From assembly GCA_964523405.1 (NCBI GenBank), contig CAZGAQ010000007.1, forward strand, positions 98,245 through 162,244: a DNA stretch of 64,000 bases. The letters are read 5' to 3'. Both the position numbers and the translations under genes were made by a program. Below, piece after piece: positions 1-10,100 of this stretch. Under the pieces are notes generated by a model. It did no database searches. It was not told the origin of the DNA and saw only the letters and a program-made list of their open reading frames with translations. Each line of letters opens with the position of its first letter. Positions within the stretch are counted from its first letter, which is position 1. Origin of the DNA: CAZGAQ01 sp964523405 (GTDB lineage Bacteria; Planctomycetota; Phycisphaerae; UBA1845; Fen-1342).

Positions 1-1422
1 TACTCACACCAGGTGGAGCTGTTTGCTTACGCCGGCGTGGTGCCACTTCTCCTGGCTGCCCTGTCGGTGCGGGTGGCGTGGCGGGAAGACCCGCGCCGCC
101 GCGCGTGGCTGCTGCTCGGCCTGTTCGCGCTGCTGGTGGCCCTGGGTGAATACGGTCCCCTGTGTCCGATCCTGTATTTCGTGCCCGGCAGCAGCCTCTT
201 CCGCTGCCCGGCCCGGGCGCTGCTGTTGGTGAATCTCGCTCTGGCCGCCCTCGCAGCCAGCGCGCTGCACGACCTGGGTGCCGCCACGTCCCCCAAGCGC
301 GATCGCTTGCGCGCCCTCGCCCTGGACTGGACCGCACGCCCCATCTGGCTGGCGGCAGGTCTGCTCGCCGCTCCACTCGTCTATCTGCTCGTCTGCCTGC
401 CCTTCGTCGACGCGGCCGTCCGCACCGCCGCCGGCAGCGTCCTACGCCCCTGGAACCCCGCCATCTGGGTGCCGGCCGCCCTGATCCTGAGTGCCATCCT
501 GCTCCTGTCGGTGGTGGCGCGGCAGTGGCGTCGCCCAGGGCTGCTCTGGCTGCTCAGCGGGCTGACCGCGCTCGACCTTGGGGTGATCGGCTGGACAATC
601 GACGTCCCCGCACAGCACGCCGCGCCGGAGACGCTGGTCGCTCCGGCAGACGGGGCCGACTGGCTGGACCGCGTCCGCGCCTCCGGCAGCCGTCTGTGGG
701 TTGTGAATGCGCGGGTGCAGGAGACCCCCGGGGAGTATGTGCAGCCCCTGGACAAGGCCGTCGCCAACACGAACGTGCTGCGCGGCATTCCCAGTCTGAC
801 CGACTACGGGCCCTTCCAGCCGAAGTCCATCGTGCAGCGCTTCGGCTTCAAACCCTGGGGCGAGACCGACGAGGCCGCACGCCTGCTGGAGAGCACACGC
901 TGGATGCGCTGGTATAACGTCGGCTGGGTCCTCGTCTGCGGCGAGCTCCCCGCCCCGGCGGATTGCGAACTCGTGACCACCACGCCCCAGGGCTGGCGCC
1001 TTTACGAATGCCCCAGTGCCGGCGCGGCGGCCATGTTCGAGTCCCCGTCGCAACCCGGTGTCGTCCGGTGCGTACCCCGCAGTCCGTACGAGATTGTGAC
1101 GCCGTTCGACTCCTGGCCGATGCCGGTCTCCAACGTCAAGCCGCGCGAGGCGGCCACCCGCCGCGGCACTTGGCCGCTGCTCGTACTATCGCAGGTCGCC
1201 CTGCCCGGCTGGACGGCGCGGCTCAAGAAAGAGGAGTTGACGATCGAGCCCGTGGACGGCGTATTGCTCGGCGTGCGGGTACCGCCTGGCGAGGCCGGCG
1301 AGGTCGTATGGACCTATGCCCCTCCGGGTCTGCAGGCCGGCGCGCTGATCTCCGTACTCACCGTGGGGGTTCTGATAGCAGCACTCCTGTGGAGTCTGGC
1401 GCCGCGCGCGGGACGCGGTTAG
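1..1422 (+). CDS. YfhO-like integral membrane protein, 5'-truncated
   Basis: The reading frame is open from the first base of the window (Y-S-H-Q-V-E-L-F), so the GTG at 13 is probably internal and the N-terminal half lies outside. About 470 residues are visible. They hold several hydrophobic helices (roughly residues 10-55, 70-90, 115-135, 150-170 and 180-200), then a soluble part, and a last helix before an R-A-G-R-G end. The C-terminal part has the layout of the YfhO family: a P-G-W-T-A-R-L segment, then a valine-rich strand, then V-P-P-G-E-A-G-E-V and a Y-A-P-P-G-L run just before the final helix. YfhO proteins are linked to glycosylation of cell-surface polymers in Firmicutes; the substrate here cannot be predicted. 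It converges on the histidine kinase gene, 32 bp away. Confidence 0.75.
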   Translation, partial: YSHQVELFAYAGVVPLLLAALSVRVAWREDPRRRAWLLLGLFALLVALGEYGPLCPILYFVPGSSLFRCPARALLLVNLALAALAASALHDLGAATSPKRDRLRALALDWTARPIWLAAGLLAAPLVYLLVCLPFVDAAVRTAAGSVLRPWNPAIWVPAALILSAILLLSVVARQWRRPGLLWLLSGLTALDLGVIGWTIDVPAQHAAPETLVAPADGADWLDRVRASGSRLWVVNARVQETPGEYVQPLDKAVANTNVLRGIPSLTDYGPFQPKSIVQRFGFKPWGETDEAARLLESTRWMRWYNVGWVLVCGELPAPADCELVTTTPQGWRLYECPSAGAAAMFESPSQPGVVRCVPRSPYEIVTPFDSWPMPVSNVKPREAATRRGTWPLLVLSQVALPGWTARLKKEELTIEPVDGVLLGVRVPPGEAGEVVWTYAPPGLQAGALISVLTVGVLIAALLWSLAPRAGRG

Positions 1423-1454
1423 GGGTGCAGCCGGTCCGCAGCGCTGCTCGGGGT

Positions 1455-2270
1455 CTACTTCGCGCGCGGCCAGCGCACGCGGAAGGTGCAGCCACGGCCT
1501 TCATTCGCCAGGATCTGGATGGTCGCGCCGTGCTGCCGCGTGATCATCCGGCAAACACTCAGCCCCAAACCCACCTGCTGCCAGTCATTCGGCTGCGCGA
1601 GCGGGTCGGCCGCCAGGAATGGATTGAAGATGCTCTCGATGTCCGCCGGGGCAATGCCGCGCCCGGAATCGCGTACGTCAATCTGCACCATCGCGCCGTC
1701 GGCCACAGCCGAGATCGCCAGCACGCCACTGTACCCTTTCATGGCCAGACGCGCGTTCAGGATCAGGTTCAGCAGGACCTGACACAACAGGTCCTCACTC
1801 GCCACCACGCGCAGCTCCTCGGGCACCGCGATGCGCAGTTCGATGCCGTCCTTTTCAAACGGACGTGCGGCTGTCTCGATCGCCTCCCGCAGCGCCGCAG
1901 CCACCGACGCCTCTCCCGTGGGCTCGAACTCGCGCCGCGCGAAATCCAGCAGGTGGCGGCTCAGCGCAATCGCCCGCTGCGCCTGCGTCAGCGCGCGCTC
2001 CAGCGTCTTGCGTGTGAATGCGGCGTCGGTCGCCGTCGTCAAGCTCGCCTCGACACGCACGATGAGCGGCGTCATCAGATTGTTGAATTCGTGGGCGGCC
2101 ATGGCGGCCAGGCTGCCGAGCATCGCCAGCCGCTGGCAGGCAATGAGTTCATCACGCAGCGCTTCCAGCGTGCCGGGCGGGGGCGTTTCGGCGACGGCCG
2201 AACCGGGCGCCCCGCCGGGGGGCCGTCGGTCGGACGGGGGAAGGTGGGCGTTGCTCACTTCACACCTCAC
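1455..2270 (-). CDS. Soluble sensor histidine kinase without a visible sensor domain
   Basis: This 271-residue protein is the catalytic core of a two-component histidine kinase. An H-box A-A-H-E-F-N-N-L puts the phospho-acceptor His at residue 60. An N-box L-N-L-I-L-N-A-R, a G1 box D-S-G-R-G-I and a G2 box G-L-G-L-S-V-C follow in the HATPase domain (about residues 150-265). There is no transmembrane helix, PAS or GAF domain, so any signal must come through a partner. No response regulator is adjacent. The start is GTG at 2270; a second in-frame GTG at 2258 has a GAGG 6 nt upstream and is an equally good start. It lies 83 bp downstream of gpsA on the same strand and may be the last gene of that transcript. 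Confidence 0.85.
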   Translation of the reverse strand: MRCEVSNAHLPPSDRRPPGGAPGSAVAETPPPGTLEALRDELIACQRLAMLGSLAAMAAHEFNNLMTPLIVRVEASLTTATDAAFTRKTLERALTQAQRAIALSRHLLDFARREFEPTGEASVAAALREAIETAARPFEKDGIELRIAVPEELRVVASEDLLCQVLLNLILNARLAMKGYSGVLAISAVADGAMVQIDVRDSGRGIAPADIESIFNPFLAADPLAQPNDWQQVGLGLSVCRMITRQHGATIQILANEGRGCTFRVRWPRAK

Positions 2271-2353
2271 GGCGCACTCTCAGTCCATCCCTCGACCGAT
2301 AACAAACCCTGCGCGGATCATAGAACCCGGGCGCAACGCCTGTCAATTCCGAT

Positions 2354-3355
2354 TCACAGCGGTGTCTCGGCCTTCAGCGGCCGGGTCATCAGTTCTGTGA
2401 TCGCCAGCAGCGGCGGTTTGCCCTCGAACACCACCTCGTGCACCGCCTGCGTGATCGGCATCTCCACCCGCTGCCGGCGCGCCAGTTCCAGCACCGCCCG
2501 CGTCGTCGGAATGCCTTCGATCACCGCCGGCGTCTCGGCAATGACCCGCTCCGCCGTCGCTCCGGCCCCGATCCGCTCGCCGGCCGACCGGTTCCGCCCG
2601 TGCGGCGACACGCTCGTCGTGAACAGATCGCCGACGCCCGCCAGTCCCTGAAACGTCTCCGGCCGTGCCCCCAGGGCTACGCCCAGGCGGCTGATCTCGA
2701 CCAGGCCCCGCGTCAGCAGCGCCGCCTTCGCGTTGTCCCCCGCCTTCAAACCGTCGAGGATGCCCGCGGCCAGGGCAATGATGTTCTTCAGCGCTCCCGC
2801 CAGCTCGACGCCCAGTACGTCGGCGCTGGTGTACACGCGAAACCACGACGTCCCCAGCGCCTGCTGGAATAGCTCGGCCACGCCCGGCGTGCTGCTCGCG
2901 ACCACCACGGTCGCCGGAAGACAGCGGACCAGCTCCGAGGCAATGTTCGGGCCCGAGAGCACCGCCAGCGGATTGTGCGGGGCGTATTCCGCGATGATCT
3001 GGCTCGGCCGGCAGAGCGTCGCGATCTCGATCCCCTTGGTGACGCTGCCGATCGGCACACCACGTGGGACGGCCGGACCGCGTCGCTCCCATTCCCCGCG
3101 GACAAACTGCGCCGGGATGGCCGAGACGATGAGTTGCGTATTCTGCAGGGCGGCACTGACGCTGTTGGTCGGAGTGATCCGTTCGGACAGTCGCACGCCC
3201 GGGAGGTAGCGCGTGTTCTCCCGTTGTCGGAAGATCTCGTCGACGGGTTCACAGTCGCGGGCGACGAGGGCAACCTTCGCGCCATTGCTCGCCAGTATCT
3301 GCGCGGTGACGGTGCCCATCGCGCCGATGCCGATGACGGTGGCTTTTTCGACCAT
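2354..3355 (-). CDS. gpsA: NAD(P)-dependent glycerol-3-phosphate dehydrogenase
   Basis: This enzyme interconverts dihydroxyacetone phosphate and sn-glycerol-3-phosphate, the backbone of membrane phospholipids, in the cytoplasm. The 333-residue product starts V-E-K-A-T-V-I-G-I-G-A-M-G, the GxGxxG dinucleotide-binding loop. It has S-V-T-K-G-I-E, S-G-P-N-I-A-S-E and the catalytic region L-K-N-I-I-A-L-A-A-G, all typical of GpsA, and the usual family length. The ATG at 3355 is chosen because AGGAG sits 6-7 nt upstream; a further ATG lies 7 codons upstream at 3376 without such a site. It follows addA by 64 bp on the same strand, so it is probably co-transcribed with addBA, though the functions are not obviously linked. 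Confidence 0.95.
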   Translation of the reverse strand: MVEKATVIGIGAMGTVTAQILASNGAKVALVARDCEPVDEIFRQRENTRYLPGVRLSERITPTNSVSAALQNTQLIVSAIPAQFVRGEWERRGPAVPRGVPIGSVTKGIEIATLCRPSQIIAEYAPHNPLAVLSGPNIASELVRCLPATVVVASSTPGVAELFQQALGTSWFRVYTSADVLGVELAGALKNIIALAAGILDGLKAGDNAKAALLTRGLVEISRLGVALGARPETFQGLAGVGDLFTTSVSPHGRNRSAGERIGAGATAERVIAETPAVIEGIPTTRAVLELARRQRVEMPITQAVHEVVFEGKPPLLAITELMTRPLKAETPL

Positions 3356-3419
3356 GACGCTCTCCTGGGCCGCCATGGTACCCGCTTTGCACGTAGGCAA
3401 CATACCCCCGCGCGCGGCC

Positions 3420-6400
3420 CTAGCGCTCCACCAACTCCAGCCACGCACCCACCGGTACGCGCTCCAGCGGCACCGCCACCACCTGCCGCCACCGCAGGAA
3501 TACGAGCGCCACGCGGACCACCGGCCGCCGAAACACTGCCGCGGCCGCCTCCGCGTAGAGCTGCAATTGCACGCTGTAACCGCGGATGCGGGCGGCCAAG
3601 TCTGCCGCGTCGCGCGGAATGTCGGTCTTGTAGTCGAGGATAACAAGCCCGGCGGGTGTCGCGACCAGGCAATCGATGACACCGCGCAGAATCGCGTGCG
3701 CCCCCGTGGCCCCCAGCGGCAACGCGTACACAAACGGCACTTCCCGCCGCACCGCCGCGCCACCTTCCGCCAGCAGCCGCCCCTCCGCCGTGCTGGCCAG
3801 CCAGACCACGTCCTCCACCACGACCAGCGCCGCCTCCTCCGGCGTCAGCAGGCGTGCCGCCGCCAGATCCTCGCACTGCCGCCGCACGGCGGCCGCATCG
3901 GCGATGCGGTCCAGGTCGGCAAACTGCAGGAACCGGTGACAAGCCGTGCCCACGGTCCGCCCGTCCACCGCGCGCGGACCAGTCGCGAACGCCGGCCGTC
4001 CCAGCGCGCTCGTCGCGGAGCCGTCCGGATTCTGCGCCGGCCCGAGCACCGCCACCGTTTCCGCGGTGCGCTCGCGCGCCGCCAGCTCCTTCACCGCGCT
4101 GACGGATAGCACAGCCGGCAGACGTCCGAGCTGCTCGTCCGGCGTGGCCGTCAATAGCGTCCGCCCGCGGGCGATCCACGCTTCATCTTCCGGCGACCAT
4201 TCCGCCGCTATGCCGCGCGCCGCCCGTGCGGCCGCCGGCGGCGGGGATACGACGATGGCATCCGGCGTGTGCCGCTGCAGGGTCAAGGCTGCCGGCACAT
4301 CCGGTGCGGCCAGATGGAGCCCACCGGCCGCCGCCGCCATGAGCACCCACTCCAGCCGCGACGAGGCACTCATCCGGGAGATCAACGGCAGGGCCGCCCC
4401 GCGCCGCGCGGCGCGCGACTGAACCTTGTCCCATTGCTCCGCGGAGGACCAGCCAACGATCACCAGGCGCTCGCGGGCCCGTGTCGTGGCCACGTAGAGC
4501 AGCCGCAATTCCTCCTCCAACTCGCGCCGGCGCACGCGTTCGCGAATCACGAAGTGCCGGGCGCTTGCGACCTGCGTCCGCAACGGATAGTCGCTGTAGC
4601 GCAGTCCCAGCCCGGCGCCGTCATCGCATTGCAGCGCGTCCGCCTGGCTGCGCTGGTTGAACTTGCTCCCCGTGCCCAGCAGAAAGACCACGGGAAACTC
4701 CAGCCCCTTCGCCCCGTGGATCGTCATGATCCGCACGGCGTCCTCTTCCCCGCTCGCCAGCGCCCCGGGGTCCACTTCCTCGGCCGCCAGCGACTCGAGA
4801 TACGCCACAAACTCCGCGCTGCCCTGCCCGCCGCGGTTGAACGCCGCCGCCAGGCTCTGCAGCGAACGCAACAGCGCCACCCGCTGCGCGCCCCCCGGCA
4901 GCGCCAGGGCGAACTCGGTCAGCGCCCCCTCCTGCACGATGCCTTGCACCAGCGCCGGCAGCTCATTCTCGCGCGCCGCCAGGGACCAGGCCTCGAGCTG
5001 CGCCAGCGCCGCTGCGACGCGCCGTCCCGTCTCATCCGCCCGCTGCGCCGCCCCGGCAACCGCCGCGTAGAACTCCGCCTGCGCTGGAGCCCGCTGGCGG
5101 ATTTCCAGCAGCTCCCGGTCCGCCAGCCCTACGAGCGGCCCACGCAGGTACGCCGCCAAGGGCACATCCTGCTGCCGGTTGACCAGCAGCTTCAGCACGT
5201 TGACTACATCGCGCACCTCCAGCGTATCCAGCAGGCTCTCGCGCCCCCCGGCCACGCACCGGAGCCCGTTGGCCCGCAGCACCCGCGCCACCAGCGCCGC
5301 GTTCTGCGCCGCCGAGCGCAGCAGCACGACGACGTCCCCCAGCCGCAGTGGCCGCAGCCGCGGGGCACCGTCCGCCCCGCGCTCGAGCACGTGGACCCCG
5401 TCCGCCAGCAACTGCCGTATCTGCTCCGCCGCCAACTGCGCTTCGCGCTCCATGCGCTCCGCCTCGGCCTGCGCCTCGGCTTCGGCTGCTGCGGCCGCGC
5501 CTTCCTCCGCCGGGCCACCGGACGGCGCCGCGCCGCCGCGCTGCGCGGCCACGATCACGTGCACCGCCACGCGCGGCGCTCCGTCCAGCGTCGGGTTCGG
5601 CAACTCCGCCCGTCCAGCCTGCAGCGCCTCATCCGGACCGAAGCCGGTGCCGCCCAGCGCCCGGTCGAACAGCAGCGCGAATAACCGATTCAGCGGCCCG
5701 AGTACGCCGGCGTGGCTGCGGAAGTTGTCGGACAGGTACTGCACGCGTCCCGCCGCGCGCCCGCTCGCAAAAGCGTCGATCAGCTCCGCGAACAGCCGCG
5801 GCTCCGCTTCCCGGAAGCCGTAGATGCTCTGCTTCACGTCGCCGACCATGAAGCGGTTGCCGTCTGCGGGCGCCGCGCGTGTCACCAGCCGTAGCAGTTC
5901 CACCTGGATCGGACTCGTATCCTGGTACTCGTCGACGAGAACATGCTCATAGCGCCGCTGCAGGCGGCGTGCAACGGCTGTCGCCGCCCGTCCGCGCAGT
6001 CCGTCGGGCGTACCGAGCAGGTCCAGGGCCATCCGCTGTATGTCCCCGAACTCGTACTCCGCCTGGGCGCGCTTCGCGCCCGCGAGCATTTCGTGGTAGC
6101 GCTGCTCCAGATCGAGGAGCGTCAGCGTCAGCGGGCCCACGATGCCCCCGTGTCGCAGCAAGGTCTGCACCGCGTCCACCGACCAGCGTTCCTGCAGACG
6201 CTTCTTCAGCCAGCGCGCGCGCACCTCGGTGACCTCGACGCGCTCCTCGGGCGGCGGTTGCCCCCGTGCCGTGCGTCCCCTGGCGATCTCGAAAGCCGCG
6301 ATTTCGCGCACCACGCCAGACAGGCCCGCCGCATCGCCCAAGCGGTCGCGCCAGGCGGCGAGCCGCGCACGGTAATCGCTCAGCAACTCCAGCCCGTCCG

Positions 6401-7103
6401 CTGCGGCACCGTCCCACAGCAGCCCCAACTGCGCGTGTTGAAACGCGCACTCCTCCGCCAGCGCGGCCGCCAGCACGGCCGGCGTGTCGTCCGCCGCTGC
6501 TTGCACCCGCTGGCGCGCCAGCCACTCCTCCGGGTTCACCAGGTGCTCGCGGAACGCGCTCAATCGGTCGACGAGGTCCAGCAGGAACGCGTCGCTCGGC
6601 CGTGGGGCCCGCGCGATCCACTCCCGTGCGCGCTGCGCCGCAACCTCGTCGCTGCGGTGCAGCCAGTCGCGCAAGGCCTCCCGCTGCGTGCGGCGCAGCA
6701 GGGCGGCGTCCTCCGCGCCGAGCACACGAAAACCCATGTCCACCCCAACTTCGGCGAAGTGCTCCCGCACCAGGCGCCCACACCATGAGTCGATGGTCCC
6801 GATGTCGGCCGTGTTGACCAGCAGCTCCTGCCGCCGCAGGTGTTGCCGCCGCGCCGCAGCCCGCGTCTGCGCTGCTTCTTCCGCCAGCATCCGCGCAATG
6901 CGCACGCGCAGCTCCGCGGCGGCCGCCCGGGTAAATGTCACCACCAGCAGCCGCTCGATGTCGCCGGGGTGCGCCGTGTCCGCCAGCAGCGCCAGACAGC
7001 GCCGCGCCAGGACCTCCGTCTTGCCGGAACCGGCCGAAGCCGCCACCAACAGGTTCGACCCGCGCTGCTCGATCGCGGCGCGCTGGCTTGGTGTCAGGTT
7101 CAT
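3420..7103 (-). CDS. addA: AddA helicase-nuclease subunit
   Basis: AddA is the ATP-driven 3'-5' helicase and nuclease subunit of the AddAB complex, which resects double-strand breaks and loads the recombinase. The 1227-residue protein begins with a UvrD-type Walker A (S-A-G-S-G-K-T, Lys28). It has helicase motif II D-E-Y-Q-D-T, motif III G-D-V-K-Q-S-I-Y, motif V T-I-H-G-A-K-G-L-E-F and motif VI V-A-T-T-R-A-R-E. The C-terminus carries a RecB-family nuclease core: G-V-I-D-C followed by L-D-Y-K-T-D and a Q-L-Q-L-Y segment. An E/A-rich low-complexity stretch lies near residues 520-545. It overlaps addB by 4 bp, which indicates translational coupling. An alternative label such as generic UvrD helicase is unlikely given the nuclease end and the neighbour. 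Confidence 0.93.
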   Translation of the reverse strand: MNLTPSQRAAIEQRGSNLLVAASAGSGKTEVLARRCLALLADTAHPGDIERLLVVTFTRAAAAELRVRIARMLAEEAAQTRAAARRQHLRRQELLVNTADIGTIDSWCGRLVREHFAEVGVDMGFRVLGAEDAALLRRTQREALRDWLHRSDEVAAQRAREWIARAPRPSDAFLLDLVDRLSAFREHLVNPEEWLARQRVQAAADDTPAVLAAALAEECAFQHAQLGLLWDGAAADGLELLSDYRARLAAWRDRLGDAAGLSGVVREIAAFEIARGRTARGQPPPEERVEVTEVRARWLKKRLQERWSVDAVQTLLRHGGIVGPLTLTLLDLEQRYHEMLAGAKRAQAEYEFGDIQRMALDLLGTPDGLRGRAATAVARRLQRRYEHVLVDEYQDTSPIQVELLRLVTRAAPADGNRFMVGDVKQSIYGFREAEPRLFAELIDAFASGRAAGRVQYLSDNFRSHAGVLGPLNRLFALLFDRALGGTGFGPDEALQAGRAELPNPTLDGAPRVAVHVIVAAQRGGAAPSGGPAEEGAAAAAEAEAQAEAERMEREAQLAAEQIRQLLADGVHVLERGADGAPRLRPLRLGDVVVLLRSAAQNAALVARVLRANGLRCVAGGRESLLDTLEVRDVVNVLKLLVNRQQDVPLAAYLRGPLVGLADRELLEIRQRAPAQAEFYAAVAGAAQRADETGRRVAAALAQLEAWSLAARENELPALVQGIVQEGALTEFALALPGGAQRVALLRSLQSLAAAFNRGGQGSAEFVAYLESLAAEEVDPGALASGEEDAVRIMTIHGAKGLEFPVVFLLGTGSKFNQRSQADALQCDDGAGLGLRYSDYPLRTQVASARHFVIRERVRRRELEEELRLLYVATTRARERLVIVGWSSAEQWDKVQSRAARRGAALPLISRMSASSRLEWVLMAAAAGGLHLAAPDVPAALTLQRHTPDAIVVSPPPAAARAARGIAAEWSPEDEAWIARGRTLLTATPDEQLGRLPAVLSVSAVKELAARERTAETVAVLGPAQNPDGSATSALGRPAFATGPRAVDGRTVGTACHRFLQFADLDRIADAAAVRRQCEDLAAARLLTPEEAALVVVEDVVWLASTAEGRLLAEGGAAVRREVPFVYALPLGATGAHAILRGVIDCLVATPAGLVILDYKTDIPRDAADLAARIRGYSVQLQLYAEAAAAVFRRPVVRVALVFLRWRQVVAVPLERVPVGAWLELVER

Positions 7104-10100
7104 GTGCCCGCCCCCCTGGCCGCACCTCCGCGCACTTGCGGTAACGCCTGCTCCACCGCCCGCGCCTGATTCAGCGCCCGGTCAAACCGGCAGACGGCCG
7201 CGAATTCGCACGTACCACACGCCAGTTTGCGATTCTCCACGAGCGGCGCGACGTCGATCGCCCCCTGCACCACACCCGCCGCCGCGACGGCGACCGTCTC
7301 GTGCGCCAACCGCAGACGCTGCACGATCCCGTCCGGCGCCACCACGTCGCTGCGCCCCTCGTACTCCCCGTCCTTCTTGCGCCGCAGATAAGCCACGGTG
7401 GACGCCTCACCGGGTGCGAGGGTATCCAGCTTGTCCGCCGCCGGGATCGTGACCAGGGCGCGCGGCCGGTACAGCAACATGGTCTGCTCCGCCGCCGCCG
7501 CTGCTTGCCCCCGCTCCGTCTCCAGCGCTTGCAGCTGCGGGTACAGGGGCGCGACCAGCACGCCGCCGGGTGTCGCACCGCAGCCCGCACCGGCGGCCTG
7601 CGCCGCGGCCAGATACAGGAACACCTGCAGCCGCGCACCCGTCAGCCATGGGGCCTTCAACGCTTCGAGTTTGCTCTTGAAGTCGTACACCAGCATGACA
7701 CCGGGCGCATCGCCCGAGCTCACGTCGAGCCGGTCGATCTTGCCGTGGACGTGTACGCGTCCCCCGTCAGCGAGTCGCATCTCCAGGGCCCGCATCACAC
7801 CCGCCCCGCCCGCAGGGTCAAACTCCACTTCGCAGCTCACCGGCTCGAAGCTGCCGCGCCGCCAGCGCGCCGCGTGCGCTGCAACCACGTCGCCAAGCAG
7901 CGTGATCAGCACCGCCGCCAGGTTCCGAAACTCCGGCCGACACGTCGCCAGGTCCGCCGGCTGACGCGCCCAAAACGCCTGTGCCGCTTCCGCCAGGAGC
8001 ACCTGCCAGCGCTCGTCGGCAACCTGGCGCACGCCGCCTGGCTCCGCCGCCCCCCGCCGCGTCACGTCCGCGAGCAACTCGTGCGCCACGTCCCCCAGGT
8101 CCCAGTGCAGCGGCTGCGGTCCGCGCGTCGCATCCAGCCGCAGGCCATAGCGTGCGAAATGCCTGTACGGGCACTGCAGGTACGTCTCAATCTCGGAAGG
8201 CGAGGTCCGCCACACCACGTCCGCCCCCGCCCCACCCGGGCGCCGATAGTTCCCCAGCGCCGCCGGATGGTTGTCATAGCGCGTCCCGCGCAACAAGCGC
8301 TCCAGCCGCGGGCCCAGCGCCGTCTCGCCGCGCACGGCGGCACACAGCCTCTCGTAACGCGCCAGTGTGGGCGGGAGCTCAGTCTCACGCCGCGCCGCGA
8401 GGTACCCGCGCGCCAGTTCCGGCAAGCACGCCGGTGGCGCCCCCTCCGGCTCGCGCTGCACCGTCAGCCCCGGCAGCGCCCGCCGGACATCCGCCAGCAG
8501 CGGCGACGGCAGCAACTCGCCCCCGTCCTCCCCCACCGTAGCGTAGCTGACCACCAGGCCGCGCGCCGCCCGCGTCAACGCAATATAGGCCAGCAGCCGC
8601 TCACCCAGCGCGTCATCGCGGTGCGCCGCCGGTGCCGCCAGCCCCACCCGCCCGAGGGCATCCCGCTCTTCCGTGCTCAGCAACAAATCGTCCGCCGGCC
8701 GCGCCGGAAAGACCCCTTCGTTGAACGCCACCAGCCACGCGTATTGCACGTCCGGATGCCGGCTGCGTTCGATCGAGCTGACCAGCACTTGATCCAACGT
8801 CGGCGGCGCGAGGCCCAGCGTCAGTTCCGCCAGCGCCCCCCCGATCACCCCGGCCACGTCCGCGGCCGCCAGCGGCGTATCCCCCAGTACCGCATGCAGA
8901 TCCTCGAGGATGCCGCACAACGCGGCCCACGCAAGGCGGTGCATCTCCGCCGCTTCCCACCGCCGCTGCGCCCGGGCGTCGGCGATCCACCGCTCCAGTT
9001 CCGCGCACACGCCCAGCCGCGCGAGCGCTTCGTCCACGGCCAGCGCCCAGGCCGCCCCCGGCGCCGTCCCACGTGCGCAGAGCTCCAGCAGCGGGGCCAG
9101 CCCGGCCATGATCTGCTGCCGCTGGGGCGCCAGTGCCGCGGTTGCACCCCCGTCCGCCGCGGTTGTCCAAGCCGCCTGGCGCCACAGCTCCGCCCCGCGG
9201 ATCGCCCCCTTCACGACGCTGTTCTCGAGCTGTTCGGCCTCCGCGCGCGACAGCGGCAGCAGGCGCGTCCGCAGCAGCCGCACCGTGTCCGCCGTCGGGA
9301 AATCCCCCGTCACGACCGCAAACAGCGCCGGGATCAGCCGCCCCAGTGGATGCGCCCGCAGCGGTCGCCGGCGATCCAGGAAGTACGGCAGCCCGTATTC
9401 CGCGAACACCTCTGCCACGAGCGGCGCCAGCGGCTCCAGGTCGCGTGCGATGACCGCGAAGTCGCGCAAGTGCAGCTTCCCGCGGCCGTCCGCGAGGCGC
9501 GTACAAATCCAGCGCGCCGCCGCCCGCAATTCGTCGCGGTGCGTCGCGCACTCCTGGACCAGCACGTCGCCGCCGTGCCCCGCCGTCGGCCCTCCTTCCG
9601 CTGCCCACGTGGCCAGCCCCGCCTCCAGGGCCGCCAGGTCCGCCGCCCGCGCGAAACGCGGCAGCGGCACCGCGTGCAACACCACGGCCGGGCGCACGGT
9701 CACCTCGTCCTCCGCGAATCGTTGCACCAGTCGTTGATATGTCTGCTCGGTGCGTTGGAACAGCCCGAGCGCGTCGGGCAATTGCTGCGGATTGCGCACC
9801 GCCGCGCTCGCCGGCTCCACGAGCAGCGTGATGAACACCTCCCGCGCCGCGCGCGCCAGCCCGACCAGCGTCGCCAGTTCCTGCCCGGTGAACCCCGCGA
9901 ACCCGTCCACCCACAGCGACGCGTCCCGCAGCCAGCCGACGCGCTCCAGCCGCCCACGGAGCACCGCCAAACGCGCGGCCACGTCGGTCCGCTGCGGCCC
10001 AAGCCACTCCAGGTACGCCGCGTACAGCCGCGCCAGTTCCGCGACTTTCGCCGCGCCGCGGCGGTCATCCAGCCGCCCTGCCGCTTCCGCGACCGCCGCC